Source: Lachnospiraceae bacterium UBA3316
GTDB lineage: Bacteria > Bacillota > Clostridia > Lachnospirales > Lachnospiraceae
Direction of reading: 5' to 3'
Assembly (NCBI GenBank): GCA_002361955.1
Contig: DESK01000056.1
Coordinates: 89,731 to 153,730, forward strand
Length of the DNA stretch: 64,000 nt
Made by a program: the position numbers and the translations under genes. The notes under the pieces were generated by a model. That model was given only the letters and a program-made list of their open reading frames with translations, was not told the DNA's origin and made no database searches. This document shows positions 51,474-61,036 of this stretch, one piece after another. Position 1 is the stretch's first letter; each line of letters opens with the position of its first letter.

Positions 51474-51967
51474 TAGGAACAATTATAAGAAAATTGAGAA
51501 CAGATTTTTGTACAAGTATGTGTAAAAAAACAGCTAAGCAGTATGGAAATGGATTACATATAAATCATTGGAGCAAATTTACCTCTAAAACCTATATTGG
51601 TGATAATTGCCATTTTAACGGTATGAAGATTACAGGTAATGGAATGGTTACTATTGGTAGTAACTTCCACTCTGGGGGGGGTATATTGATTTTAACATCT
51701 AATCATAATTATGAAGGAAAGGCTATTCCTTATGATAATACTATGGTAGATGGCAATGTAATTATTGAAGATAATGTTTGGTTAGGACAAAATGTTACTA
51801 TTTTGCAGGGCGTTAAAATTGGAGAGGGTGCTATTATTCAAGCCGGTAGTGTAGTAGTTTCGGATATAGAGCCTTGTTCGATTGCAGGAGGACATCCGGC
51901 AAAAGTTTTCAAAAAAAGAAATGAGGAGCATTATTTTCAATTAAAAACCGAACAGAAGTTTTTTTAG
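51470..51967 (+). CDS. Hexapeptide-repeat O-acetyltransferase
   Basis: The 165-residue protein has left-handed beta-helix repeats, SNHNYEG (the His-containing acetyl-CoA site), ILQGVKIGEGAIIQAGSVV, and GGHPAKVFKKR at the end, typical of maltose/galactoside-type acetyltransferases. It likely acetylates the capsule sugar. A G8 run (51674-51681) lies in the coding sequence and is read in frame as Gly-Gly-Gly; loss or gain of one G would truncate the protein. Its start overlaps the upstream stop codon. Confidence 0.8.
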   Translation: MIGTIIRKLRTDFCTSMCKKTAKQYGNGLHINHWSKFTSKTYIGDNCHFNGMKITGNGMVTIGSNFHSGGGILILTSNHNYEGKAIPYDNTMVDGNVIIEDNVWLGQNVTILQGVKIGEGAIIQAGSVVVSDIEPCSIAGGHPAKVFKKRNEEHYFQLKTEQKFF

Positions 51968-51978
51968 GAGAGTTTATA

Positions 51979-53241
51979 ATGAAAATAATGATACTTGCAC
52001 CGTATATATATGATAAAGATATGCCAGAGTTTTCGATAAATAAAACGGGTTTTGGAATTATGGTCAACGATATAGTGAAATCTATTGCAGAAATAGAAGA
52101 GGTTGAATTAGTGACCAGAGTTATTACTGATGCTCGAAGAAAACATGATGGAAAATATAAATTAATAAGTCATACTTGGAAACAAGTTATAATGTCAGCG
52201 AATATTGGCGATTGGGCAATGTCAATAAAAGTGTTCTTTGCTACTAAGGGTACATTAAAAGATAAATTGAGAAAAATGTTTTACTGCTTAGACAGGGGCT
52301 ATGTAAGAAAGTGCATCATGACATCTAATCCAGATGTCGTACATATACATGGAATTGGTTCGATTACTAAAAGTTATATTGAAATATGCGAAGAATTGCA
52401 ACAAAAATATATGGTTACATTACATGGACTAATTGGGCTAAACGAGTCTGTTAAAGTATCAGAAGATGAAAGGAATATTGAAAAAAATTTTTTACGATAT
52501 GCGGATGAAAAAAATATACCCGTTAGTGTTATAAGTTCTGGAATGAAAAATAGAATTGAAAAAAATTATTTAATGCATACAGCGGATAATATAACAGTTA
52601 TAACTAACGGTACTCATATTCCTGATATACATAAAATTGATGATAAAGACGATATAAGAAGAAAGTATAATCTTTCGGATACATGCAAGATATGTGTTGT
52701 GATTGGATCTATTATGGAAAGAAAGAATCAGATTCAAATAGTAGAAGCCTTTGCGCAACTTGATGAAGATATACGTGAAAACTGTGCAGTTTTTATGTGT
52801 GGAAGGGATATGTTGGAAGGCGCAGTAGAAAAGCGAATATCCGAGTTAGGATGTGAAAAAAGAATTTTTACGCTTGGTTTTGTATCACATAAAGAAATAG
52901 AAAAAATTTTACAAGTTGCTGATTTAAATATTGTTGCAAGTTTAGATGAAGGTTTTGGATTATCAATTATAGAAGCCTATGCATATGGGGTTCCGACAGT
53001 TACATTTTCTGATTTAGACGCAATTACGGATTTATATGAAGCTAACGCAATGATTTTGGTTGAGAAGAGAAATACAGAAAGTTTAGCCGAAGGAATGAAA
53101 ACTGCTTTGGAAAAAAAATGGAATAAAGAGGAAATAAGAAATTATTCAAGAAATTTTTCAATAGAAAATATGGCAGCGTTGTATTTAGAGTCCTATAAAG
53201 AAAAATTGATAGGGGGGGGTACGCCGAAAAAAATGAGTTAG
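51979..53241 (+). CDS. Family 4 glycosyltransferase with 3' G8 run
   Basis: The 420-residue GT-B enzyme has VVHIHGIGSITKSY and VTLHG in the N-terminal half and an NGTHIPD linker. The second half has VVIGSIMERKNQIQIVEAF, and LDEGFGLSIIEAYAYGVPTVTF supplies the EX7E donor site. The last codons include a G8 run (53212-53219) read as IGGG, then TPKKMS and stop. With nine G instead of eight the frame would continue into the fragment at 53220-53783. GGAG precedes ATG 51979. The sugar is not known. Confidence 0.83.
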   Translation: MKIMILAPYIYDKDMPEFSINKTGFGIMVNDIVKSIAEIEEVELVTRVITDARRKHDGKYKLISHTWKQVIMSANIGDWAMSIKVFFATKGTLKDKLRKMFYCLDRGYVRKCIMTSNPDVVHIHGIGSITKSYIEICEELQQKYMVTLHGLIGLNESVKVSEDERNIEKNFLRYADEKNIPVSVISSGMKNRIEKNYLMHTADNITVITNGTHIPDIHKIDDKDDIRRKYNLSDTCKICVVIGSIMERKNQIQIVEAFAQLDEDIRENCAVFMCGRDMLEGAVEKRISELGCEKRIFTLGFVSHKEIEKILQVADLNIVASLDEGFGLSIIEAYAYGVPTVTFSDLDAITDLYEANAMILVEKRNTESLAEGMKTALEKKWNKEEIRNYSRNFSIENMAALYLESYKEKLIGGGTPKKMS

Positions 53242-53783
53242 GAGATTTTTTATGGTGTTGCAAGAAACTTAATAAGCAAATTCTTTTCTGTGTTGGAAAT
53301 ATTTCTGAAAATAAAAATCAAATAGCATTGATTGAAGCATTATATGAAAATAAAAATAATGATTTAATTGCAATCATATTTGGTGGAGAAAACGACAATG
53401 GAATTGTAAGGAATCAAATTATTGAATATCAATTGGAGAATCAAGTAGTTCTTATGGGATATTGTGAAGGCATAAATGATTACTGGCAATATGCGGATTT
53501 AAATGTATTATTTAGTATTAATGATGGATTTGGTTTATCTATTATTGAAGGTTATATGAATGGTGTGCCAAGTATTGCTTTTACCGATTTGGACGCAATA
53601 GAAGATGTGAATGCAGCAGAAGCAATGATAGAGATCCCGGAAAGAAATTTAAATACGGTAGTAAAATTTTTAAATAGAGCATTAAGTCGAGAGTGGAACA
53701 AATTAGAAATAGAAGAATTCGGAAAGAGGTTTTCTATTGAAACAATGGCGAAGCAGTATGTAGATATTTATAAGAAAATTTAG
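53220..53783 (+). pseudogene. C-terminal half of a family 4 glycosyltransferase
   Basis: A frame open from the G8 run reads YAEKNELGDFLWCCKKLNK and then the standard GT4 C-terminal half: ILFCVGNISENKNQ, VVLMGYCEG, INDGFGLSIIEGYMNGVPS. It lacks the N-terminal acceptor domain. It is a paralog of the C-terminal half of the upstream gene. A ribosome site and ATG at 53252 exist, but their frame stops after six codons. It is either a remnant left by a deletion or the second part of a protein fused to the upstream gene by G-run change. The first start codon inside the frame is TTG 53328. Confidence 0.65.
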
Positions 53784-53811
53784 AAAGATATAAAAGTAAG
53801 GTGAGGATAGT

Positions 53812-55020
53812 ATGGAGAAGGAAACTATAGAAACAAGACTAAATATACAAAAAATTATATTTTCAAAGGAATTTTTGTTTGTTATCTCAATAGTATTTTC
53901 GTCATATGAAATATTTGGAATGTCATTAACATATGTTCTTTTGGGTATATATGTAATTTATACATGGTTTATATGTGGGAAACGCTTCATATTATTAGAT
54001 AAAAGTTTTCTGTTTTTTATGATGGTTTTATTAGTACACGAAATGATAATGATCTTTGTTCATTCTAGTGATGCTAAAACGATTATCAATAATATCATAG
54101 GAGCGATTATAGCAGTTGCCATAGTGGGAACATTGAGCAGTGGAATTGATTTAGAAAAATTAAAAAGAGCTTATTATGTAATTGCTGTAATAGTATCTTT
54201 GGGGTTGTTATATCATGCTGTTTTAGTGTATGGACTGGGAAGAGCTGTAACACCTATTCAATTAATACCAGGACTTATTTCTCATAGCACATTGCAGTGG
54301 GAGCATAGTTTAATGAGGCCAATGTCCTGTTTCATAGAACCACAGGCATACGCAACATTTATGATACCGGTGATCTTTTTTTTGTTAAATGATAAAAAAA
54401 TGATTGGGGCATTAGCTGCAACGATATGTGTATTGCTCAGTACATCTAGCCTTGGAATTTTGATGTGCGCTGTAATGTGGCTGGTTGTTTTGGTTGATAG
54501 CGATTTATCATTACAAATGAAAATGGTAATTGTTGTTTTGGGAATTGCTTTTTTAGTGGCAGTTTTTCAAAGTAATATTTTTCAATTTGCATTTAATAAG
54601 ATAGAAAATATTGATACGTCATCAGATGCTCGCTTATCTCAAGGATTTATAATATATAGTCAAATGCCTTTTGGAGATCAAGTTTTAGGAATTGGAAAGC
54701 GATCATTAGTTAATTACATTTTAAACCATAATATCTATGTGCCAAGAATGAAATATGCTACTGATGCAGGAAAATGGAGTTATGTAACAACAATAGCAGG
54801 AATTTTGATTTATTACGGTTTAGCGGGGATTTTTTCTTTTGGAATATTTGTCGTAGGACAAATAAAAAAGAAAGATTTTATGATAAGGGAATTTATTGTG
54901 CTTTTAGTAGCTATTTCGTTTGGACAGACTATCTTGTTTAATGTGTATTTTGTGCTATTTTATGTACTGTTATTTTGTCTGGATAAAGATAAAAGTAGGT
55001 ACATAGTGGTTAAATTTTAA
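53812..55020 (+). CDS. Wzy-like polysaccharide polymerase
   Basis: The 402-residue protein has about ten to eleven predicted helices and a larger external loop in the second half (from YGLGRAVTPIQLIP to FIEPQAY). This is the topology of O-antigen/capsule polymerases and ligases. Sequence is poorly conserved in this family, so the call uses topology and position between glycosyltransferases and flippase. It would link repeat units on the outer membrane face. AGGTGAGG lies upstream of ATG 53812. Confidence 0.75.
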   Translation: MEKETIETRLNIQKIIFSKEFLFVISIVFSSYEIFGMSLTYVLLGIYVIYTWFICGKRFILLDKSFLFFMMVLLVHEMIMIFVHSSDAKTIINNIIGAIIAVAIVGTLSSGIDLEKLKRAYYVIAVIVSLGLLYHAVLVYGLGRAVTPIQLIPGLISHSTLQWEHSLMRPMSCFIEPQAYATFMIPVIFFLLNDKKMIGALAATICVLLSTSSLGILMCAVMWLVVLVDSDLSLQMKMVIVVLGIAFLVAVFQSNIFQFAFNKIENIDTSSDARLSQGFIIYSQMPFGDQVLGIGKRSLVNYILNHNIYVPRMKYATDAGKWSYVTTIAGILIYYGLAGIFSFGIFVVGQIKKKDFMIREFIVLLVAISFGQTILFNVYFVLFYVLLFCLDKDKSRYIVVKF

Positions 55021-55030
55021 GGAGATTATC

Positions 55031-56149
55031 ATGAAAATAGGAATAATTACGACTTACTGGGCTCTAAATTATGGAGCAGTACTTCAATCATTTGCATTAG
55101 AAAAATATTTGCAGGCACAAGGGTATGATTGCGAGATTGTTGATTTCAGACCTCAAATTGGAAAGTATGGAAGAAACTATATTATTTGGAATAAAAATAT
55201 TAAACAATGGTGCCCAAATATTATCAAATTATTTAAAGTAAAAAATAAAAAGTTATTTCAAGAAAAAGTAAAAGTGTTTGATCAATTTGTGGAAGAAGAA
55301 TTGGATAAAAGCCCTCAAAAATTCTTTTCCATTGAAGAGATGGAAAATATAGGAGAGTACGATGCATTAATATGTGGAAGTGATCAGGTATGGAATTTGA
55401 ATCTCTTTGATATGCCTCCGTTTTTTTTACCATATAAAAATAAATTTAAGAATACAAAATTTATTTCGTATGCTGCTAGTGTAGCCGAAAGTTTAAGTGA
55501 GGAACAATGGAAGACAATTATAAAAAGAACAGATCATTTTGATGCTGTTTCGTTAAGAGAGGCAGAGGCAACGGAACAATATAATAAGTATAATCCAGGG
55601 AAAGCAGTAACCGTTCTTGATCCTGTATTTCTACTAAGTAAAAGGGAATGGGATAGTAGAATTGGGGACAATAAATATATGGAAAAGGATAGTTACATTT
55701 TATGCTATTTTATTGGATACAGAGGTATAGAGTATGATTTGGTGAAAAAAGTTCAAGAAGTTTATGGTGGAAAAATTGTTAATGTGGGACAAGATCCAAC
55801 AAATCATTTAAATGCAGATGTTCAGTTGAGTAATGTATCACCATTTGAGTTTGTAGCATTGATTCGAGATGCAAAATATATAGTGACAAATTCATTTCAT
55901 ATGACAGCATTTTCAACAATATTTGAAAAAAATTTTTTGATAGTAAAACATCAAAACAGAAACTCAAGGATGGATAATTTACTAAAATTATTTTGCATAA
56001 ATGATAGATTTATAGAAAGCAAAGAACAAATAGAACATCTGGAAAAAAGAGATTTTATATGTGATTATTCTCAAATATCTGAAGAACGGAAAAAGAAGGT
56101 TGCTTTTTCTAAAGAATATTTGCGTAAATCAATAGAGGAGGATTTATAA
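55031..56149 (+). CDS. Polysaccharide pyruvyl transferase family protein
   Basis: The 372-residue protein starts MKIGIITTYWALNYGAVLQSFAL and has ICGSDQVWN and VTNSFHMTAFSTIF, the marks of the CsaB/PssM family. Members add pyruvate ketals from phosphoenolpyruvate to sugars of wall polymers or capsules. The presence of a second gene often linked with this family, the F420-hydrogenase-beta-like protein at 58217, supports the call. The target sugar is unknown. GGAG precedes the ATG. Confidence 0.85.
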   Translation: MKIGIITTYWALNYGAVLQSFALEKYLQAQGYDCEIVDFRPQIGKYGRNYIIWNKNIKQWCPNIIKLFKVKNKKLFQEKVKVFDQFVEEELDKSPQKFFSIEEMENIGEYDALICGSDQVWNLNLFDMPPFFLPYKNKFKNTKFISYAASVAESLSEEQWKTIIKRTDHFDAVSLREAEATEQYNKYNPGKAVTVLDPVFLLSKREWDSRIGDNKYMEKDSYILCYFIGYRGIEYDLVKKVQEVYGGKIVNVGQDPTNHLNADVQLSNVSPFEFVALIRDAKYIVTNSFHMTAFSTIFEKNFLIVKHQNRNSRMDNLLKLFCINDRFIESKEQIEHLEKRDFICDYSQISEERKKKVAFSKEYLRKSIEEDL

Positions 56150-56150
56150 A

Positions 56151-57689
56151 ATGTCTAAATCTAAAAATGGCTTACTCAGTATATCGGGCATTATGATCCT
56201 GACGCTATTTGGACAATTAATTTCGTTTGTGCGTGAAGCCGTATTTGCAGCCTATTATGGCGTATCTGTTTCAGCGGACGCTTATGTTATTGCAGCACAA
56301 GTTCCTGTTACGTTGTTTGCTGTAGTAGGGGTAAGTTTAACTACTACAGTTCTGCCTATTTATACGAAGAAAATTAAAGCAGAGGGAAATAAAGAAGCAA
56401 ATAGTTTTATAAATAATATGATTAGCATATTTACTATTATTTCAATTTTATTTGTAGTAATAGGTGTTATTTTTGCCCCAGAAATAGTCAATATATTTGC
56501 TCCATCTTTTTCACAATCAGCAAAACTTTTAACTATTAAATTAACAAGGATAATATTTCCGATAGTTATTTTTTCTTCATTATTTAATATATATAAAGCA
56601 ATACATAATGCCTATGAGTCTTTTTTTATTCCGGTTATTGCTATATACATACAAAGTATTGTGATTTCCGTAGCAATAATTTTGTTTGGCAAAAAATTTG
56701 GCATTTATCCGGCTGCGATAGCCACTGTTGTAGCTGGAGCGTTAGAAATGTGTTTTTTAGCATATACAATAAGAAAAAAATATGTATATAAGCCATATCT
56801 TAATATATTTGATTCAGAAATTGAAAATGTTTTGAAGTTAATTGGCCCAGTAATTTTAGGGGTTGGTATTGCCGAGGTTAATCGAGTAATAGATAGAATG
56901 TTAGCGTCTGGTGCAGGAGAAGGAGCAGTAGCGTCAATAAACTATGCAAGTAAGCTGATTAATGCGTTTAGTGGGTTATTGGTTTCCGGATTGAGTGTGG
57001 TTTGCTTTCAAAAGTTTACAGAATTATATGCAGAAAATAAGATAGATCTCTTATTGTCACAGTTCTTAAAATATATAAAACTGGCAAGTTTTTTTACAAT
57101 ACCTATTTCATGTGGATTATTGGTTATGAGTAATGAAGCGGTAACTATTGTTTTTGGAAGAGGAGAATTCAATGAAAGTGCAGTGCATTCAACTTCATGT
57201 GTATTCCTCTTTTACAGTTTGGGACTGACGTTTATTGTATTAAGAGAGCTTGGAACAAAGGTATTTTATGCAATGCATGATACAAAAACACCGATGTTTA
57301 ATTCTGCAATAGGAGTTGGCATTAATATTGTATTAAATATTATATTGGTAAAAAAGATGGGGGCAGCAGGTCTTGCATTAGCTACAAGTATATCATCATT
57401 TATTATTTGCATGTTATTATTTAAGGCATTAAAGAAAAAGCAACAGAAAATACAATATAAAAGAGTAGCTGTTGAAATTTTTAAAATTATATTAGCATCG
57501 GCTGCAATGTGTATATGCATAGTATTAAGTGAAAAATGTTTAATAAGATTAAATATTTATTTGAGAAGTATATTGCTTGTACTTTTGGGATGTGTAGTGT
57601 ACTTTGCAGTAACATTCGGCTTGAAATCCGAAGTATTAATGCCTGGAATAGATAAAGTTAAAAAGGTTATTATCAAAAAGAGGAATTAA
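56151..57689 (+). CDS. MurJ/MviN-like lipid-linked oligosaccharide flippase (Wzx role)
   Basis: The 512-residue membrane protein has about 14 helices and MurJ-like blocks: GQLISFVREAVFAAYYGVSVSADAY at the start, INYASKLINAFSGLLVSGLS, and IVFGRGEFNESAV. MurJ flips lipid II, but homologs in capsule loci act as repeat-unit flippases. Its place between the pyruvyl transferase and an acetyltransferase supports that role here. GGAGG lies upstream of ATG 56151. Confidence 0.87.
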   Translation: MSKSKNGLLSISGIMILTLFGQLISFVREAVFAAYYGVSVSADAYVIAAQVPVTLFAVVGVSLTTTVLPIYTKKIKAEGNKEANSFINNMISIFTIISILFVVIGVIFAPEIVNIFAPSFSQSAKLLTIKLTRIIFPIVIFSSLFNIYKAIHNAYESFFIPVIAIYIQSIVISVAIILFGKKFGIYPAAIATVVAGALEMCFLAYTIRKKYVYKPYLNIFDSEIENVLKLIGPVILGVGIAEVNRVIDRMLASGAGEGAVASINYASKLINAFSGLLVSGLSVVCFQKFTELYAENKIDLLLSQFLKYIKLASFFTIPISCGLLVMSNEAVTIVFGRGEFNESAVHSTSCVFLFYSLGLTFIVLRELGTKVFYAMHDTKTPMFNSAIGVGINIVLNIILVKKMGAAGLALATSISSFIICMLLFKALKKKQQKIQYKRVAVEIFKIILASAAMCICIVLSEKCLIRLNIYLRSILLVLLGCVVYFAVTFGLKSEVLMPGIDKVKKVIIKKRN

Positions 57690-57692
57690 ATT

Positions 57693-58193
57693 ATGTTTAA
57701 AATGATTAAAAGCTATGCGTGGGATGTATTTGTGAATAAATTTTTTGCTAGTTATATTATTCCATATAAGATTCGTGAATATATGTATAGATTGATTGGA
57801 ATAAAAATGGGGAAAAACAGTGCAATTCATGCTAAATGCTATGTGAGTGGTAAAAATATCACGATAGGTAATCATTCATATTTAAATAAGGAATGTATAA
57901 TTGATGCATGTCATGGAAGAATTTCTATTGGGAATAATGTTGGAGTTGCTTATAGGTGTCAATTATTGACAACAAATCATGATTATTCAGATGGAAATAA
58001 AAGAACAGGAAAAGTATCTGGTGCTGATATTGTAATAGAAGATGGATGTTGGATCGGAGCTGGTGCGATTATCTTACCGGGTGTAACAGTTAAAAATGGG
58101 GGGGTGGTTGCGGCTGGAAGTGTCGTAACTAAAGATTGTGAAGAAAATTGCTTATATGCAGGAAATCCAGCACGAAAAATCAAGGAGTTATAG
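57693..58193 (+). CDS. Hexapeptide-repeat acetyltransferase
   Basis: The 166-residue protein has an amphipathic N-terminus, beta-helix repeats, LLTTNHDY as acetyl-CoA His site, IEDGCWIGAGAIILPGVTVKNGGVVAAGSVV, and AGNPARKIKEL at the end. It probably acetylates a capsule sugar. It begins three bases after the flippase stop. A G7 run (58098-58104) codes for Gly-Gly-Val inside the acetyltransferase core and could be unstable. Confidence 0.83.
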   Translation: MFKMIKSYAWDVFVNKFFASYIIPYKIREYMYRLIGIKMGKNSAIHAKCYVSGKNITIGNHSYLNKECIIDACHGRISIGNNVGVAYRCQLLTTNHDYSDGNKRTGKVSGADIVIEDGCWIGAGAIILPGVTVKNGGVVAAGSVVTKDCEENCLYAGNPARKIKEL

Positions 58194-58216
58194 AAAAGTA
58201 AGAAGGGAAAAATTAT

Positions 58217-59373
58217 ATGATAAAATTGGCGGATGAATCTATATGTACAGGATGTGCTTTATGCCATGATGTTTGCACAACTGGAGCCATTATAATGTCT
58301 GTGAGTGAAGATGGTTTTAAATATCCAATTATAGATAGTAACAAATGTATAAAATGTGGAAAATGTCAAAAAAATGTCCAGTTATTAATGATAACGAATT
58401 TCATGAAAGTAAAAATGCTTTATATGGAAGATTAGTAGATGGCATTGAGTTTAATTCCTCCGGCGGTTTATGTAAAGCATTGTCTAAAGCAGTAATGCTA
58501 GACGGAGGGGTGGTTTTTGGAGCAGTACTTGTACATGATGAAGTTGTTCATTTGAAAGCGACAAATGAGAATGAATACACTGCGATGAGTGGAAGTAAGT
58601 ATTTACAAAGCAACCTGGAAGGCGTGTATGCTCAAATTGCTGAGGAATTAAACAAGAACAACAAGGTGTTGTTTATGGGATGTCCATGCCAGTGTGCTGC
58701 TGTGGATATAAATTTTAAGTCTAAAAAAAATTATGAAAATTTATATGTATGTGAAATTTTATGTCATGGTGTTCCATCACCTGGAATATTTAAAGATTGG
58801 ATTCGCTTTTTAGAAAATAAATATAATAGCAGTGTTGTAAATTATTATTTTAGAAGTAAAAAGAATGGGTGGAGTAGACCGTCAATAGAGATAGTGTTTA
58901 AAAATGGAAAAAGAATTTTTCAAAGTCATAATGAATCTTATTATCATATGTGGTTTGGAAAACATTTGTCATTGAGAAAATCTTGCTACAAATGTAAATA
59001 TCGAAATATTAAAAGAGTAGCTGATGTTACGGTGGGAGATTTTTGGGGAATAAAAAATTTAGATGTAGTAGATGATGATATTGAAAAAGGTACAAGTGTG
59101 CTTTTGATTAATACTGATAAGGGACAGAGATTACTTGATTTAGCCAGGGAAGTGAATAATGTATTTTTAAAAGAAATTTCAGTCGATGACGCATATATTA
59201 ATAATACGCCATCATTAAGTAACTTTAGTATGCCAGTGGAAAGAGAAAATTTCTTTGATACATATAAAACTGAGCATATTGAAGGAATCATAAAGAAATA
59301 TCCGGCAGAGAATAAAGTTATTTCGTTATTGAGAAAGATAAAGCATACAGTAAAATCAACTAGAAAAGAATAG
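58217..59373 (+). pseudogene. F420-hydrogenase beta-like ferredoxin-domain protein, frameshifted in an A7 run
   Basis: The first frame (58217-58435) has two 4Fe-4S ferredoxin motifs, CTGCALCHDVCTTGAI and CIKCGKC, then goes out of register. The second frame (58345-59373) continues with KKCPVINDNEFHESKNALYG and the FrhB-type domain (FMGCPCQCAAV, CHGVPSPGIF, VGDFWG). One extra A in the A7 run at 58368-58374 restores CQKKCPV and one 386-residue protein. The family often accompanies polysaccharide pyruvyl transferases. As written the product is split; slippage, phase variation or a sequencing error can each explain it. Confidence 0.78.
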
Positions 59374-59381
59374 GTGTTAAA

Positions 59382-60002
59382 ATGAAAAAACTAATACTTA
59401 TAGGTGCAGGTGGACATGCAAAATCGGTTGCAGATTCAATTAACAAATTAGAATATGAATTATGTGGATTTATAGATAGTAATAAAAAGGGTACACACAT
59501 GGGACTACCCATTTGGGGTGCAGAACTTGAAGATATTCCTAACTATGAAGAATATAGTTATTTTGTTTCTATTGGAGATGTTGGATACCGTAAGCAGTGG
59601 TTTGACAGACTTAGAGAACGAAGGTTGAGCATAATCAATATTATTGATTCTTCAGCAATTATATCAGCCAGTGCAAAAATGGGAATAGGGAATTTTATTG
59701 GCAAAATGGCAGTAATAAACGCTGATGCAGAAATAGGAAATAATAACGTTATCAATACAAAGGCTTTGATTGAACACGAATGTAAAGTGGGCAATCACAA
59801 TCATTTATCAACAAATTCTGTTATAAATGGAAATGTAATTGTAGGAAATAGTGTTTTTTTGGGAAGCTCATCTGTGTGTAACGGACAATTGAAAATCGGT
59901 TCCAATGCAATTATTGGTTCGGGGAGTGTGATTATAAAAGATGTGCCGGAGAATGTAACCGTAGTAGGTGTACCTGCCAGAGTTATAAAGAGGAGAGATT
60001 AG
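59382..60002 (+). CDS. neuD: NeuD/PglD family sugar O- or N-acetyltransferase
   Basis: The 206-residue protein starts with the Rossmann part KKLILIGAGGHAKSVADS. Beta-helix repeats follow, with the catalytic-type His in LIEHECKVGNHNHLS, and the end is GVPARVIKRRD. This is the typical NeuD/PglD layout. It directly precedes neuB with two bases between, so an acetyl transfer to the nonulosonic acid or its 4-amino precursor is likely. If the latter, it would be the missing PglD-like step for the PglF/PglE pair. Confidence 0.82.
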   Translation: MKKLILIGAGGHAKSVADSINKLEYELCGFIDSNKKGTHMGLPIWGAELEDIPNYEEYSYFVSIGDVGYRKQWFDRLRERRLSIINIIDSSAIISASAKMGIGNFIGKMAVINADAEIGNNNVINTKALIEHECKVGNHNHLSTNSVINGNVIVGNSVFLGSSSVCNGQLKIGSNAIIGSGSVIIKDVPENVTVVGVPARVIKRRD

Positions 60003-60004
60003 AA

Positions 60005-61036
60005 ATGAGTAACATCCAAATTGTTGCAGAGATTGGCTGTAATCACAATGGAAGTGTTGAATTGGCAAAAAAAATGATGAAAGAAGCGAAAGAAGCTGGA
60101 GCAGATGCAGTTAAATTCCAAAGTTTTGTGCCAGAAAATCTTGTTTCAAGATATGCACCTAAAGCCGACTATCAGAAAAAAAATGACGGAAATGGTTCGC
60201 AGTTAGATATGTTAAAAAAATTAGCATTAACGGAAACGGAATATTTGGAATTGGTACAGTATGCCTCTACTTTAGATATTCAGATTTTTTCTACGCCATT
60301 TGATTTTGAATCTTTTTCTTTTTTGCAAAAAATTGGTCAGAATATATGGAAAGTACCATCAGGAGAGATTACAAATCTTCCTTATTTACAGAGGGTAGCA
60401 GCAATTGAATGTCAAAATAAACAAGTAATTCTATCAACAGGAATGTCTACAATTGATGAAGTTAAATATGCAATAAATGTTTTGCAACAAAGTAAAGACA
60501 CAAGTTTTACGGTATTACATTGTAATACACAATATCCAACAGAGCCGGAAGACATGAATTTGCGTGCTATGAATAAGCTTCAGGAATTAGCACCAGATTG
60601 GAAAATCGGACTTTCAGATCATTCAGAGGGAATTGTTGCTTCTCTTGTAGCTGTTGGATTGGGAGCTAAATTTATTGAAAAACATTTTACTTTAGATAAA
60701 GCTATGCCAGGGCCTGATCATAAAGCGTCTATTACACCGGAAGAACTAAAAGAATTGTGTGTAGGTGTACATAAAGCTGAAATTATGCTTGGAAATGAAA
60801 CGAAAGAAGTAACTGAATCTGAACGAAGCAATATTTTTGTTGCAAGAAAATCTATTGTGGCAAAAAGAAAAATCATGAGAGGTGAAATGTTTTCCGAAGA
60901 GAATATCACTTGTAAAAGACCAGGAAATGGAATTTCTCCGATTCATTGGTATGAGGTGTTGGGGAAAGAAGCCGAAAAGAATTTTGAAATAGATGAATTG
61001 ATTTCTTGTAAAGGAGTGAATAGAGAAGATGAATAA
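60005..61036 (+). CDS. neuB: N-acetylneuraminate (or related nonulosonate) synthase
   Basis: The 343-residue enzyme has a TIM-barrel NeuB domain: VAEIGCNHNGSVELAKKM, DAVKFQSF, KVPSGEITNLPYL, HCNTQYPT, GLSDHSEG, and KHFTLDKAMPGPDH with metal-site His. A C-terminal SAF/antifreeze-like domain (about 280-340) follows. It condenses phosphoenolpyruvate with ManNAc or a related 6-carbon amino sugar. Substrate choice between Neu5Ac and legionaminic acid is not certain from motifs. GGAG precedes its ATG, and its stop overlaps the neuA start by 8 bases. Confidence 0.92.
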   Translation: MSNIQIVAEIGCNHNGSVELAKKMMKEAKEAGADAVKFQSFVPENLVSRYAPKADYQKKNDGNGSQLDMLKKLALTETEYLELVQYASTLDIQIFSTPFDFESFSFLQKIGQNIWKVPSGEITNLPYLQRVAAIECQNKQVILSTGMSTIDEVKYAINVLQQSKDTSFTVLHCNTQYPTEPEDMNLRAMNKLQELAPDWKIGLSDHSEGIVASLVAVGLGAKFIEKHFTLDKAMPGPDHKASITPEELKELCVGVHKAEIMLGNETKEVTESERSNIFVARKSIVAKRKIMRGEMFSEENITCKRPGNGISPIHWYEVLGKEAEKNFEIDELISCKGVNREDE

